Source: Neckera pumila (taxonomy: Eukaryota > Streptophyta > Bryopsida > Hypnales > Neckeraceae). Taken from it: DNA of 64,000 nt. Shown here piece by piece: positions 46,586 through 58,607 of the stretch. The position numbers were made by a program, and so were the translations under genes. The stretch spans positions 18,788,501 through 18,852,500 of the forward strand of contig OZ018417.1 in assembly GCA_963969595.1 (NCBI GenBank), read 5' to 3'. The notes under the pieces are model-generated. The model did not search any database. It had not been told where the DNA came from and saw nothing but the letters and a program-made list of their open reading frames with translations. Position 1 is the first letter of the stretch. Each line of letters begins with the position of its first letter.

Positions 46586-46870
46586 TGTCAGATACTCTTG
46601 AAGCAACCATTTAGGAGTTGTTTTCCTTTTCAAAGAAGCTAAACTCCTTGAAACAATTTTCAATAGGTTTTGTGTAGGAAGAAAAATGGAAATGACATCT
46701 AATTCAAGTAGTTTCGTATTTTTTGGACCTTCGTGGAATAAGTTATAAATTTTTGAAGTTGAAACGCAGTGGTCACTATTAGCGACCACCTCCTGAAATG
46801 TAAACTACTGGTACATTGACAAAAGCAAAATATACCTCTATGTCATGTTTGCGTTTAGAGCATGGTTGCT
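46586..46870. mobile_element. degenerate family-M MITE
   Basis: Family-M interior (TCTTGAAGCAACCATTTAGG to AGAGCATGGTTGCTTG), including the ATTTTTTGGACCTTCGTGG block shared with 8017-8322. Terminal AGGTAG and TA are lost. Confidence 0.55.
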
Positions 46871-46879
46871 TGTAGACCC

Positions 46880-47260
46880 AATGACCTTCCTGGTCCGGAG
46901 AACATCAACCCAGACTGCGCCTTTTCCCTCTGGTCATGGTATGATTTTCTTACAAAAATGAGAGTATTTAGCACGGATTATTTTGTAAGACACACCGACG
47001 TTCAAATTCTAACAACTCTCATCTGTTAAGTTTACTGAATGAGAGTGTTTAGTACGGAGTATTTTGTAAGACACGCTGATGTTCACCAGGTTGTTTTTTT
47101 CATTGTGGAACTTGCGTTTCTGGCAGCATGCCATTGGATTAAATTTATTGCATTGACGTCATTTTGCCCAAAATAAAAGCCCTGATGTTCACATGTCTTG
47201 ACGGACTTTCTAACAATTCTTGTCTCTCAAGTTTAGCTTAGGTGGTGCAAATTGCTCATG
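46880..47260. other. no gene; one short direct repeat
   Basis: GAGTRTTTAGYACGGAKTATTTTGTAAGACAC occurs twice (about 46962 and 47042), that is, an 80-bp tandem duplication. Confidence 0.5.
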
Positions 47261-47262
47261 TA

Positions 47263-47601
47263 AGGTAGTAGGCTCTAAAAGCGACCCTTTAAGAGATGTC
47301 GAACGTAACCTAAGTGGTTTCATATTTTTTGAAGCATTTTTGAATTAGTTATGAATTTTCAAAGATTTCTGTTGTAGGTACCTATTTGTGACCCCTAGGT
47401 CTCCCAAAATCCGTCCCCTTGCAACTTCTAAAGTGATTTGAGGAAGTCAAGGTCAATGATTGGCTCTTGCAATAGAAAAACAATTTTTCCTTGATGCATT
47501 CAATAGCTAAAGTGGTCCATTCAAGGATCACCTCCAATCCATTCTACAACTCATTATAGGGTCAGTTTGAAGAAGAGGGTCATATTTACAGCCTCCTACC
47601 T
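47263..47601. mobile_element. TA-flanked MITE (family M)
   Basis: The ends AGGTAGTAGGCTC and CAGCCTCCTACCT are bordered by TA (47261-47262, 47602-47603). 339 bp. Confidence 0.85.
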
Positions 47602-47604
47602 TAG

Positions 47605-48550
47605 GTGCAAATTGCTTGTATTGTAGATTGCACAATGTAGGTTTATTAAGTTTATCTTGGAAGACTCACTGTAGAATGGACATTATCCTACTAGAAGGTC
47701 AGATTCAGTAAAAATTTAGTCATTTTTGCAAAAAAAATGTCACATGTCATCTTGTGAATAGTGTTAGGTGAGTGGACCCCTGAGAATTTGATGTGGAAAT
47801 TCAATTTCGGTAGACCTTCACGTACAGTATATTGTACAACACAATACAACTCGTTATGCCTTCAAAGGGGAAGAGTAGTTAGTCATGGGCCTAGTTCAAT
47901 CCAAATGAGAAACAAGTTACAGTTGTTTTTCAATTTTGATGAGAACTTTCCATTCCCGACAATTCTAGGATTTGCTTGCCTGCTATAAGAGCTTCCAAAC
48001 CTTACAGATTTCACTACATTATAGTAATAATGAAATTTAGTGTTACCACACTAATTGATTTGAAAATGCTATAAGTTTTTACTCTAAGCAAAGAATTTTA
48101 CCAAATGGTTCAATGAATGACTTCATTGTTAATTGTAGAAACAAAGAATGCACCTATTGGTTTGATAATCAAAGTATTTTGGTAAATACCTTGGTCATGG
48201 GGGGATATACAATCCTTCTAATATTTAACATGAGTGAACATCCAAATATCCAACCTGGTCCTCCCTTCATCTAGCACTTTGTATGTCATCACTTTTTCCA
48301 AATAATGTGATCAATGTATAGTGGCAGAGTTCTGAAAAAACCAAATGCTAGTTGAAAGTCAGATGGTGGAATTGGCAAAAAAACTAGTTGCAATTTGAAA
48401 ACATTGACAACTCCATGGTGAAAAAAATTATAAAATTTGTATTTAGAATTACAAAAATAGAAAAAATAATTGGATTTGGTACTTAAAAAAATTGCTCAAT
48501 ATGGGAATTAAAAGAAAATAGTTTGCAAAACTCAAAAAATATTCCAAACA
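47605..48550. other. no recognisable feature
   Basis: AT-rich DNA. A 75-codon ORF at 47761 has no supporting context. Confidence 0.4.
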
Positions 48551-48701
48551 TTGCAAGAAGGCCCACAAAACCGATTGTATAACTAGGCAATAATCTTCTC
48601 CATGCATGCTAGGAAGGTTTTGGCAAGGGAGGATTGACCCCCTTATTGCCTTAGTCTAGGGTAAATTTTAAAATTGCCCCGTGGAAATTTTCTATTTTTT
48701 C

Positions 48702-49080
48702 ACTTGTCCAACACTAATAGTGAAATTAGGTTGTCCCACACTAATTTCTCAACATTCTACAGTATATAACTATATTTAGTTACTATAGGAGGATGCAATA
48801 ATGTATAATCCTTGTGTATTCCATGGGTTGGTGCACTGGTTCATGGCTCCTGTTTAGAGAATGGCATGTGCCTCTATCTAGACAAGTAGTTAGTTATAAG
48901 GTGGCTACTCTGACGAAGGCAACCTAATTGTTAAGGCAACTCAATTTCACTATTTAGTGTAGTTAATTTTGGGCCTCAGATTGCAAATATGAATTTAGAA
49001 TTTGCAAATTTTATTGTAGATGACAAATAAAAAATTCTAGTGTTTTCTCCCAAGGTAAAACATGGGACAGTTAGGAAGAC
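48702..49080. mobile_element. MITE family D
   Basis: The left end ACACTAATAGTGAAATTAGG mirrors the right block CAATTTCACTATTTAGTGT (about 48940-48960). It continues to about 49080 in likeness to 24470-24800. A GGCAACCTAATTGTTAAGGC pair marks the right end. Confidence 0.6.
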
Positions 49081-49145
49081 AATCCTCCCTAGCCGAAAGG
49101 TCTTATGTTTTGTTGAATACTTGGAAGGGACTTCTTCGCTGACTT

Positions 49146-50059
49146 CTAAAGGACCAAACACCATTTTTTGACAACATAGCAATTTTGGGCATCTCACTAC
49201 AAATGGAGTTTTTATTTTTTCTTTGAAATTTTCACACAAAATGTGCCCAAGGAGTAGCTTTTAGGCATAACTTTTGACTACATGTTTAAAAAGTTATTGT
49301 ATGCTATGTAATTTTCATTGTTTGACAGGCAGCCCCGGCAACTCAAAAAATTTCTCAAAAAATCACTTTAAAAAAAAAAAATTGAAAATTGATTCTCTAG
49401 ATTAGATTTATATATATGTAGAGTCTTTGAATTATTCCATTTTGATTAATGAGATGAAAGTTATGAGGAGATTTAGTTTGTATGTAGTTATGGAATCTCT
49501 ACTCTTAAATAAACTTTGAAGTCTTTTATTTAACTCGGTTTTTAATATCTTTGAAAAGATAAAACCATTGGGTGTAGATTGTTTATTACAACATTACAAC
49601 CGCTAGGATTAGCAGTTTTCAATTCCATAACTAAATTCTTGACAATTTAGCATTTGAATCATTCTCTATTTCTTTATATTTATTATTTTTTTCCTATATG
49701 TTGTACAATTCCAAATGATCCAAAAAATTTCAAGCATATAGCCAACTTGCCTTGAAGAATGAATCCAAAGATGCACCACCATTTTGAACATTTTTTCATA
49801 CAAATGTGACCTTGTGAAGTCTAGTTGCCCAATTTTTTGCAGGGCCAAAATAGGATTTTTGTCAATTCAAACGCTAATATCTTGCAATCTAAACAATGGA
49901 AATTTCTGAAATTTTTTCCACATCTTTTCAACCCAGCAAACTACAAGATCCTATAGTTACATATGTCCCTATTTTTTTTCTTTCTAAATTTGATACCAAT
50001 ATTAGAAATGACAATTTTGGAGCGGTTTTAATGAAAACATAGTCTCAGACCTTTAGAGG
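49146..50059 (-). mobile_element. TTAA-type MITE (family T), inserted in repeat Z
   Basis: The right end CTTTAGAGG is followed by TTAA (50060-50063); the left end is worn (TTCTAAAGGACCAAACACC). Reverse orientation of 2317-3235. The flanks GGAAGGGACTTCTT and TTCAAGGATTAGGGTTGG are contiguous in the empty copy at about 43322-43365. Confidence 0.8.
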
Positions 50060-50283
50060 TTAATTCAAGGATTAGGGTTGGAGACCATTTTGTTTACTGT
50101 AGGGGCTCTTTTCAAGGCTGCCAATGGGATTCATGTCTCCTTGGTAAACAATGTTATGCAAAGCTCTGATTAGTCGAGTTAAGTTTTTTTATTTTTTATT
50201 TTTTATTTTTTAAAATGGGAGTCAAGGTTGTCAGGCGCCGTCTTGGGGTTTAATTTTTTTTTAATATAAGCTGATTCCAGAAT

Positions 50284-50286
50284 CCC

Positions 50287-50334
<48 letters not shown>
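50284..50334 (+). repeat. C(20)(AC)15 microsatellite
   Basis: Twenty C followed by about fifteen AC units. Confidence 0.97.
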
Positions 50335-50335
<1 letters not shown>

Positions 50336-50387
50336 GCAGTGATGAGAGTATGCAACCTAAATCAATAATCCTCACCAACACAAACTA

Positions 50388-50679
50388 AGGTAACTGCACC
50401 TTAAATCGCACAGTTAAGCAATTCGGCCTGATTCAACATGGGTTTCACTATTATATTGAATTTTTTTTGTGGGGTCCCATTGGTTGTCAAAACGTGATTC
50501 TAGATTCTCTTAGAATGCATTTTTTGGACACCGTGTGAATAAACTACAAATTTTCAAAGTGTTGAGAATAGGTGTACCCGAAAGCGATTGTAGAGTCATA
50601 TAAATAGTGGGAGTACATTTTAGGCAAGAAAATCCGTTGTACGCTTTTAAGGACTGTGTGATTTAAGGTGTAGTTACCT
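50388..50679. mobile_element. TA-flanked MITE (family M)
   Basis: The ends AGGTAACTGCACCTTAAAT and (complement) AGGTAACTACACCTTAAAT are bordered by TA. 292 bp. Confidence 0.85.
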
Positions 50680-50689
50680 TATGGTACTG

Positions 50690-51770
50690 TAATAAACTCC
50701 ATTTTTAGTGCCGACATGCCCTACCATTCCGGTCGACAGTCTTGACTCAGAATATCACCACCAATGAGACACCAGACAAGCACGCCAAATGCTCTCTGGC
50801 GTGTGAATTTATTGCTAGAACAAGCCCTTTTTGTTTCCGGAACCCCACCAGCATACACTTCAAATGGCCAAGTGACTCGCCAGATTCTGCTCCCCCCGGT
50901 GCAGAATTAATGAACCATTTGCAGGTTTTGACATCGTTGGAAATTGTTCTTGCGGGCATGACAAAGGGCAGTTCTAGGAGAAAAAAAGGGAGCTCTTTTG
51001 AGGCACAAAGTTTCCCGCTCGTCTTGCCCACCTGGTCCTAACTTTGAAGCGCATTGAAATCAGGAGTGGCGTGGCCCAAGTCAAAACCTGAAGACACTGT
51101 AGGTTGAAGTGTGAAGCTCAAATTTTTAAGGTCACCGGCGTTGAAAGATGCCACAGTCTGCAACTAGTGGGGTGCAACATCTCCCCCGGGCACGCCACAT
51201 GTCAGACAGGGGCACTGGGGCGTGCACCCGCGGAGATGCTCTCACCATTCACCAAAGAAAAATTCCATATTCCCACGGCTACAAATAATGATGCACTAAA
51301 TTACTTGTCTACAATCCACCCCCCAAACCGGATAAGGGTTATTACCGTCCTTGGAGTGCCATGCAACCACATAGATAGATAGTAGATAGAAACTCCGGTC
51401 TTCATAAGAAAGCCGATGTGAATAAAGTGTCTGTTTGTAATGACAATGAGCCAATGTCCACCGGATCAAAGGCCACTGATGCAAAACTACTCTCCCCTTT
51501 CGAGATAAGAAACTTTGGTACCAATAATCAAATAAAAGTAACCAAGATTAAGGTTGTTGGATAAATCTAGATTATAAATGGAGAGTGTAATGGCGGAGGG
51601 TCAGCAAGTCATGAGTTCAAAGGGTGGTTGGAGAAGAACAAAGTATCATAACTATGTGGTCCCAATTCAATACCCATCAGCCCGTTTGAGCAATAGCGTG
51701 ATAGAGATGGCTTGGTGTTGCTAGTGAGCAATCAATAGGCAAGAAAGTTGTTCCAACCAACCGGTCCTAT
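50690..51770. other. no gene recognised; GC-richer patch
   Basis: 50700-51300 is clearly GC-richer and holds ORFs on both strands (99 and 94 codons), but neither has a known motif. It may be an unrecognised exon or promoter region. Confidence 0.35.
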
Positions 51771-51773
51771 TTC

Positions 51774-52090
51774 TTACTTGAGACAAGTGCTTGCACCCAG
51801 TTGTAACATGAATAAATAGTGATCTTCATCACTACCCTTTCTGTTTTTGTTTTTGTTTTGTTGTGTTTTGTATATTCTGTATTCTATTGAAAGTGGTTGG
51901 TTGTTTTCTATTTTTCTTTTATGTAATATTATTGAACCAACATATAGTATGGCAATTGTGTCGATTGCTTTAAAAGTGTGTTTCATAGCTGTTTCGGATA
52001 ATTTGAGTTTGTTTTCAAGGAGTTTCATTGATGGAGCATGTATTATTCCTGTAGCTCCTGCTATAATGACAATTCACTATAAGAGATATG
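51774..52090 (-). mobile_element. C-terminal fragment of a non-LTR-type element
   Basis: The - strand frame reads IIAGATGIIHAPSMKLLENK, then ILYVGSIILHKRKIENNQP. From memory of such elements, a similar PLIVITAG...IHKPS...LNKRKLxNN block follows the nuclease-like segment. It would therefore continue where the element at 61145-63800 breaks off. It looks like a 5'-truncated copy. Confidence 0.5.
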
Positions 52091-52294
52091 GGGATATTTA
52101 GGAGGGAAATTTAACAAGGGTTTGCTGAAATTTGATTAATGGTGCTGGAAGGTCATGGTGGATATTGGAAATTAGGGCGTATTGTGCAGATTACGTATAG
52201 GGCAATGCCCAACGATAAGGATATTGCCCGACGTAAATCACAACTAGAAGAGGAGATAAAATTGGATGAAACGATGAGCCGGATGAAAAATCCG

Positions 52295-52336
52295 TAATCC
52301 CCGATTACGCGATTTTGCCCGCGTAATCGGGGATTA
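52295..52336. other. perfect 17-bp GC-rich hairpin
   Basis: TAATCCCCGATTACGCG, an 8-nt loop, then CGCGTAATCGGGGATTA. The sequence on either side carries a related motif, TTACGTATAGGGCAA (52190) and TTACGTATAGGTCAA (52387). Confidence 0.85.
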
Positions 52337-52637
52337 TGGCACAGAAGCTTCCCGCCGATTGAACGGGACGGGAACCAGGAGTGGTTTACGTATAGGTCAA
52401 CGGATTGTCTGAAATCCTGTCATTTTTGGTCGCCATTGCCGGCTAGTGCCACCAGGAAGGGCTCATAGATTGAATTTACCTCAGAACTCTGATGGTAGTT
52501 ATTTAATAAATTATTCTCATGTTTAGAAAAAGCAAAATATGAGAGCATCGGACACTGAAGGTCGCTTGTCATTGGTGATTGCAGAACCTCAACTACTGCT
52601 TCCCTTTTCACACTACAGCTAGAAGAAGAGGGATTAA

Positions 52638-53584
52638 GGTAGGGGAAGTTCCATGACTATGTCTTCACTGAAAACGTTCAAAAACTGCCATTTTTAGTAC
52701 ATTATCAAATATTTGAAAAAAAAAAATTTTGACACATGTAACTATAGGATCTTGTAGTATGTTGACTTGGAATATGTGGTAAAAATTTCAGAAACTTCCA
52801 CTGCGTGGATTGCAAGATATAAGCATTCAAATTCATTGAAATCATTTTCTGGGCCTTGCAAAAAAACAGGGCAGTTGCACTTTACAAACTCACTTTTCTA
52901 AGTATGAAAAAATGTCCAAAACAGTGGTGCATCTTTAGATTTTTCTTCCTAGACAAGTTGGCCGCAAAATTTCAACATTTCAGATCATTTAGAATTATAC
53001 AATATATAGGAAAAAGAGTAGTAAGTAGACAATAGTAGCGAATGATTCAAAATACTAAGTCGTTAAGAATTTATTTATGAAATTGAATAATGCAAATCCC
53101 AATGGTTGCAATGTTGTAATAAACAATCTATATCCTATGATTTATTTTTTCCAAAATACTGAAAATTGAGTAAGATTATGGACTTCAAATTTTATTTTAG
53201 AGTAGAGAATCCATAACTGCCTACAAACAAAAAATCCTCATAATTTTTGACTCATTGATCAAAATAAAATGATTGAAAGCTTTATATATAGAGAGAGATA
53301 TAGATAGAGAGAGAGAGAGAAAACCAATTTCAAATTTTTGTTTCTGAATTTTTTTTTTTACTTTTTTTAAAATTTGCTTGGATGCCCATTTACAACAAAA
53401 ATAACATATTAGTCCATAACTTTTGACTTATATTTCCAAATGTCATCAAGTTTAGTGCATATGAAAGATATTCCTTGTCCCTACCTTCTATAAAAATTTG
53501 GGCTATAAATATAGAATTTTCTAGTCACACGTATTTGCCCAAAATTGCTATGTAGCCAAAGAACGCATGTTGGTCCTATAGGGG
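52638..53584 (+). mobile_element. TTAA-flanked MITE (family T)
   Basis: 947 bp with a worn left end after TTAA (52634-52637). The right end GTTGGTCCTATAGGGG precedes TTAA (53585-53588). Colinear with 2317-3235. It contains a GA microsatellite at about 53289-53321. Confidence 0.85.
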
Positions 53585-53588
53585 TTAA

Positions 53589-54252
53589 CTCCTAAAAGAT
53601 GAAGGCCATTTTTCTGCCAAAAAACATTCAAAACTGCCATTTCTATAGAAAAGAGTAAAAAAAATTGGAAATTATTTTTTTGGCATATCCAACCGTAAAA
53701 TCTTACACCTAACAAGTATGACAATGTGTGGAAAAAATTTCAGAATTTTTGATCGCACAGATTGCAAGATATTTGCATTTAAAGTGAAAAAAACAAGTTT
53801 TTAGCACATTGAGGGACTAGATTTTATGACTTTGAACATTTTTAACTTAAATGTTTTGCACTACAGAGTTTTGAGCTTTTAATCTTCATAGTGGAGAATT
53901 GAGTTGAGAGTCTAGGGGGGGAAAAATATCCAAAAAATTTAATTTTCATTATTAAAAAAATTAATTGTTAAGTAGAAGTAGGTACGAGATTGAAGGAAAA
54001 TCTAAAATATTAATATCTTTTATATGGAATTAAAAGCACTAATCTTGAAGGTGAGATTGTTCTAGCAAAAAAATAAACCTTGTAGAACCTTTTTTCTTAA
54101 AAATTATACAAATTGCATTCAGAATTGAATCCTACAAGTTATTTTTTTCAAAAAGATGCTCTAAATGCCCAAGAAACAAGATTGTCCATAACTTTCTCAT
54201 AACAAGCCCAAAGGAAATGAATCAAAGCTTTCAAAATATAACCTATAAGAAA

Positions 54253-54315
<63 letters not shown>

Positions 54316-54534
54316 AATTAAATTAATTTTTTTTTGTCCCACATCCTTTCTTTTGAGCTTATTTGGGCATAACTTTTTTTCCCAGTCACCAAATAAAAAA
54401 AGATTTATATTCCCATGAAGTTTAGCAATTTTTAATCTTCAATAAAGTTCTAAAAAATCACGACAAAAATTCAACCCGTAGGTACCTGCCCGAAATCCCA
54501 TTTGTCCCTTGAAGGGACAATGGTCTTTTAGGGG
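53589..54534 (+). mobile_element. TTAA-flanked MITE (family T2)
   Basis: Starts CTCCTAAAAGATGAAGGCC right after the TTAA shared with the previous element. Ends GGTCTTTTAGGGG then TTAA (54535-54538). Colinear with 9960-10890. Confidence 0.88.
54252..54313 (+). repeat. (ATT)n microsatellite
   Basis: About 20 ATT units within the T2 element. The copy at 9960-10890 has a short A run here instead. Confidence 0.95.
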
Positions 54535-54539
54535 TTAAA

Positions 54540-55126
54540 CAAGCATTTCATGGCACCCTCCGCTATATTCAGTTAATTTATGAGTGATGCTAAGTCGGTC
54601 ACTTAGTTTCTTCTTGTTCTACAATTGCACCATTATGAACAGTCCTTTTATGTGGAAGTTCAATCCAACGTGATGAAAACAGCAGCATGTCACTTTTCAA
54701 AATTATTGTAGTTCAATATGTATATTAGCTTGCTTGTACGTCGAGATTTTCAAAACTGTTAACCATCATGCCAGATTGCACGTTAAAAAAATGTAATCCT
54801 CTAAGTTAAGGAAAGTCAATAAATATTTTTTTAAATCCCACTAGAGCGAAGTCCGTCATTTTTCATTATGTAGATCTGGACTTGTATTGCTTCTCATGTT
54901 AGAATGATCTAATGTTAGTGACAAAGCCGGCCCCACAATTTGTGCTTTTTGACTTTTTCACTCATCCCATGTTTTGTTGCTATTTTAGGGAATGAGAAGC
55001 GGGGTTCACAGTAGTGTCTGAATTGTACACAGATATTCATTATTGCTTCCTTGCTTGGCAGTTCCTTTCCTTCCTCCCATATCAATGTCTCAATTTTTCA
55101 CAGAGGCAGCCACTTCTTTTGCACTC
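54540..55126. other. no recognisable feature
   Basis: Spacer between the T2 element and the Harbinger element. No gene is seen. Confidence 0.45.
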
Positions 55127-55351
55127 TAAGGGCCGCTTTACATCAAGAGGCCAGGCCAATTTCCCTTGAGGCCGATTGCATCAAATTTTAGCCCGTTTTG
55201 GACTGGAGGCCGGCCTCAACTACTCATCAGTTATAATAGGATTATAATGGGGGCCAATTTTCCCATATGTAAAGGCCTTGGGGCCAAGAAGCCGGGTTGA
55301 TTCAATAAATCTAGCGAATTTCAACCCCTCTCTCTCTTTCTTCATTGCTAT

Positions 55352-56836
55352 TTGGACAAGATGGATGAACATAGACAAAAGGTGTTGGTGGCTCTTGTGT
55401 TCTTCATGGCCGTGCAACATGTTATGGCAGTTGTGGCAATTTTGCAAAAACTTGCGTTGCATCAGCATTATGCTGGCATGGCAATGGTTTTTGCTGTAAT
55501 GGTTGCAGAAAGTGGTGCTTTTGGGAGGACACGGAGCATTTGGATGTATGACCGGAGTACTCTTTTTGCGGACAGACAGTTATTTGGATGCTACTCAGTT
55601 AAGTTATTCAAGCAACATACAAGGTTACTTCCTGGAACTTTTGATTATTTGTGTGGTGTCTTATCTCCATCATTGAGTCATAAGGATACAAATTATAGAG
55701 CATCCATTCCTCTTAGAAACCAGGTTGCTCTTTCTTTGAATAGACTTAGTAGTGGTAATTCATTACGCGGTTGTGCTGAACTTTATGGAATTCATGAAAG
55801 TACTGCATCTATCATTGTTAGGGAGTTTTGTGCAGCAATTGAGAAGCTTTTAAAACCATTAGTGATTGAGAAACAATTTGGAGCCACTTTGAGTAGAATT
55901 GCAGCCGAGTTTGAGGAGCTCAGGGAATTACCTTATGTGATTGGGGTGGTTGATGGAAGTCATATACCTATCATTGCTCCTCCTATAGATCCTACTTCAT
56001 ATTATTGTAGGAAAGGTTTTTATTCAGCTCTACTTCAAGGTGTAGTGGACAACAAATGTAGGTTCTGGGATTACGATTTTGGATAGGCCGGGCGTTGTCA
56101 TGATTGGACTTTGTTCCAAAATTCAGATATTGGGAAGAGAGTGATGAAAGGTGAGCTATTACCTTACAAACTTATGAATGATGCGACTTATCCAATGAGA
56201 CCATAGTTCTATTCTCCTTTCAAAGGCAAAAAAGATGGATTACCTAGAGCAAAGGCGCATTGGCATTTAATCCAATTATCAACAAGAATGGCTGTAGAGA
56301 GAGCCTTTGGTATATTGAAAGGGAGGTGGAGGATTCTATTGAAGAGAATTGACATGCCTCTCCGACATGTACCAAATCTGGTAACTACCTGCATTTGCCT
56401 TCACAACTTGTGTATAATACACCGAGACAAGTTTGATGATGAATGGACAAAGGAAGGAGAGAGAATCATGCATATGGAAAGTACAAGTCAACTAGGACAG
56501 CTAGAGAATACATATATTTTTATGGCAGCAACACAAGTAGCAAAAGAGATGAGAAGATACCTGAAAATGGACGAGGTTGAAGCAGGAAGTGTGCAGATTG
56601 AAGACATTGAAGAGACCGTGGTAAATGACATTGAAGGTATAGAAGAAGATGAAGATGAGAGTGCGGAGATTGTAGAAACAAAAAAGGACAAGGAGGCTAG
56701 GATGAAAAGCATGCTTGTGCAAGCTACACAAGCACATGAATTACTAGCTCGATCTTTTTGGGAAGCACATTTGAGAATGGAAGGAAAAATTCTCTTCCCT
56801 CATGACCACAATGCATCTAATTCGGCGGAAGACTAA
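55352..56836 (+). pseudogene. PIF/Harbinger transposase with two nonsense codons
   Basis: It cuts and pastes the element in the nucleus, with the Myb-like partner binding the ends (family knowledge). The frame from ATG 55352 is 494 codons long with TAG at codons 245 and 285. A helix-turn-helix-like stretch lies at about 135-163 (SLRGCAELYGIHESTASIIV). The DDE_Tnp_4 catalytic acids are all present: Asp201 in VVDGSHIPI, Asp251 in CHDWTLF and Glu316 in VERAFGILKGRWR. The C-terminus is acidic (about 415-445). Both stops sit where the family has Trp (DFG-W-AGR, MRP-W-FYSPF), so each is one G-to-A change. No frameshift. It cannot make full-length protein as read. Confidence 0.95.
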
Positions 56837-58155
56837 ATCTGAAGTTTGTCTATAAGCCTATCCATTTGCCGTTCTACCTTTTCTAGTAAAGCATTGTTTT
56901 TTTCAAAATTCTGAACCATGACTGAACTATTTTCGGCCATTTGTATGAAAACTCCATAGCATTGCTCCTGAAAATTCTTCTTGTCCACTTTGGTTGTTGA
57001 ATTTGGAGTCGTAGTTGGACTGTCCTTTGAATGTAGATCTTTCTCAATGTCCGTGGTGCTATCTTCGGCACTAACTGAATCATTAGTAGAAGCTGTCACA
57101 TGTTTCATTACAATACCAGTCTGATGCCACCATTGATAAAAAGAATTGTAGAACTTACATGCATGGCGATCTGATCTTGAAATTCCATTTGCCATCTTGT
57201 CTTGTTTGTATAGCTTGTACAAACTGTTGAATTTCTTTTTGCAAGCCTCCACAGTTCGATTTAGTCCAGGAATTACCGCAATCAAACGGGCATGTAGCTT
57301 CAACCAAGTATCTACACCTGCACATTAGTTGCATAGGTTGAAAACATAGTACAAAAGTTGTTTCGGGCTTGATTAGGCCTCTAAACATTGAATGAGCTGT
57401 GAATTCCAGCAATGGTTCTTGTATAAGAACTCCATGTTGGGTGCAATGGACATGATGGGGGAAGGAAGGAAGACTTGGAGGTCTCCTAAAGAGACTCTCT
57501 CCTCGCGCCTGCGAGGTGGGGGATCAAACCCTAGCTCCATCACAAATTGCTCTCCAAGCGGTCGCCTTGAAGGCCGTTGGGGGGGAAAGGGGGGGAAAGG
57601 GGCGAGGCAGCAAAGGCTAAGGCCTTTAAAAGGCCAAATTGGCCAAATCTGAAATCTGATTTTTTTTGTCAATAAATTCACATATGCAAAAAAATTACCT
57701 TGTTTCTTTGCGTTCTTCAGAAATTCGGGTTCCATCTCACCATGCAGCGAAATCATAGTCTCTATGTCATGGTCCTTCTAATTCTTTGAGCCAAGGTCTT
57801 CCTCTTCTTCCACCTTCTCTTTCTTCACGTTATGTTTGCGAGGCTTCTTTGCAGTTGCGGCTCCTCTCTTCTTCGGTGCCGGTGGAGCTGTAATCTATAC
57901 CTCCTCCTCTTCAATCTCTGCAGTAGCCTTTCTCTTTGACTAACTTCCAAGCATGTCCAGAATCAACGGTGGCAGTGGAAGAATAGGAGTTCCAGGAGGC
58001 AGTTGAAAAAATTCAGGAACCCCTACACTACCTACATGTTCTTGTAAAGAAGTTTGGAAGGGCTGAAAAGCATGAGCTTGATCGCTTTGATACCTTTGCA
58101 TCGTCTCATATCCTTCCCTATAATTCCATCCACTCATCTCTAAGGACCCCTCCAT
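56833..58155 (-). pseudogene. Harbinger Myb/trihelix-like partner, three nonsense codons
   Basis: Two exons: 58155-57699 (from MEGSLEMSGWNYREGYET) and 57317-56833, joined in phase 1 (AAACAAG|GTAATT ... TGTGCAG|GTGTAG). After a Pro-rich part and a Lys-rich part (APPAPKKRGAATAKKPRKHN) comes a Myb_DNA-bind_4-type domain spanning the junction (DIETMISLHGEMEPEFLKNA, then DTWLKLHARLIAV, NRTVEACKKKFNSLYKLY). A coiled C-terminus ends the protein. Three in-frame stops lie in exon 1; the last replaces the first conserved Trp of the domain (N-stop-KDHD). Its stop overlaps the transposase stop tail to tail. Confidence 0.88.
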
Positions 58156-58607
58156 GCTATCTCTAAAAACAGCAGCAACAAATTGACAAGCGCAAAAAAA
58201 TTCAGCAAGAGATGTTCTACAAAGAGAAAAGAGAGAGACAAAGAGAAGAGAAGAGAGGATGAAGTGACAATGAGACCAAAAGAGCCATTCAGATTTCCAG
58301 ACAATCCAACGGATCTGGTTTGTTGAAAAAATTTATATTTTATAAAAAAGGTTTTTAAAATGAAATCTGACATTGGCCCCAAGGCCAAGAATTGGCCCTC
58401 CATTTTGGGTGCACCCAATTCAACAAGCTCGGGCCAGATCAGAACATACGTTTTCTGATTAAAAATTTCATTTGACCAAATTGGCCCAGCTTCTTGGTGT
58501 AAAGGGGTTCGGGCCGATTTCAACCTTTTGGCCAATCACAAGTGAGGATTTTAAGCCTCTTACACAACAAATTGGCCCGGTCTCTTGGTGTAAAGCAGCC
58601 TGAAGTA

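Larger units (their letters stand above)
55130..58601. mobile_element. PIF/Harbinger DNA transposon, near-complete
   Basis: 3472 bp. The left end is GGGCCGCTTTACATCAAGAG and the right end (complement) AGGCTGCTTTACACCAAGAG. The flanks TAA and GAA would be a worn 3-bp duplication. A second end-like motif (TTCTTGGTGTAAAGGGG) lies about 85 bp inside the right end. It carries a DDE transposase (+) and a trihelix/Myb-like partner (-), tail to tail, which is the normal plant Harbinger layout. Both have nonsense codons. Confidence 0.93.

Noticed and set aside
54148..54342. ORF with a poly-Asn run
   Set aside because: Translation of the ATT microsatellite.
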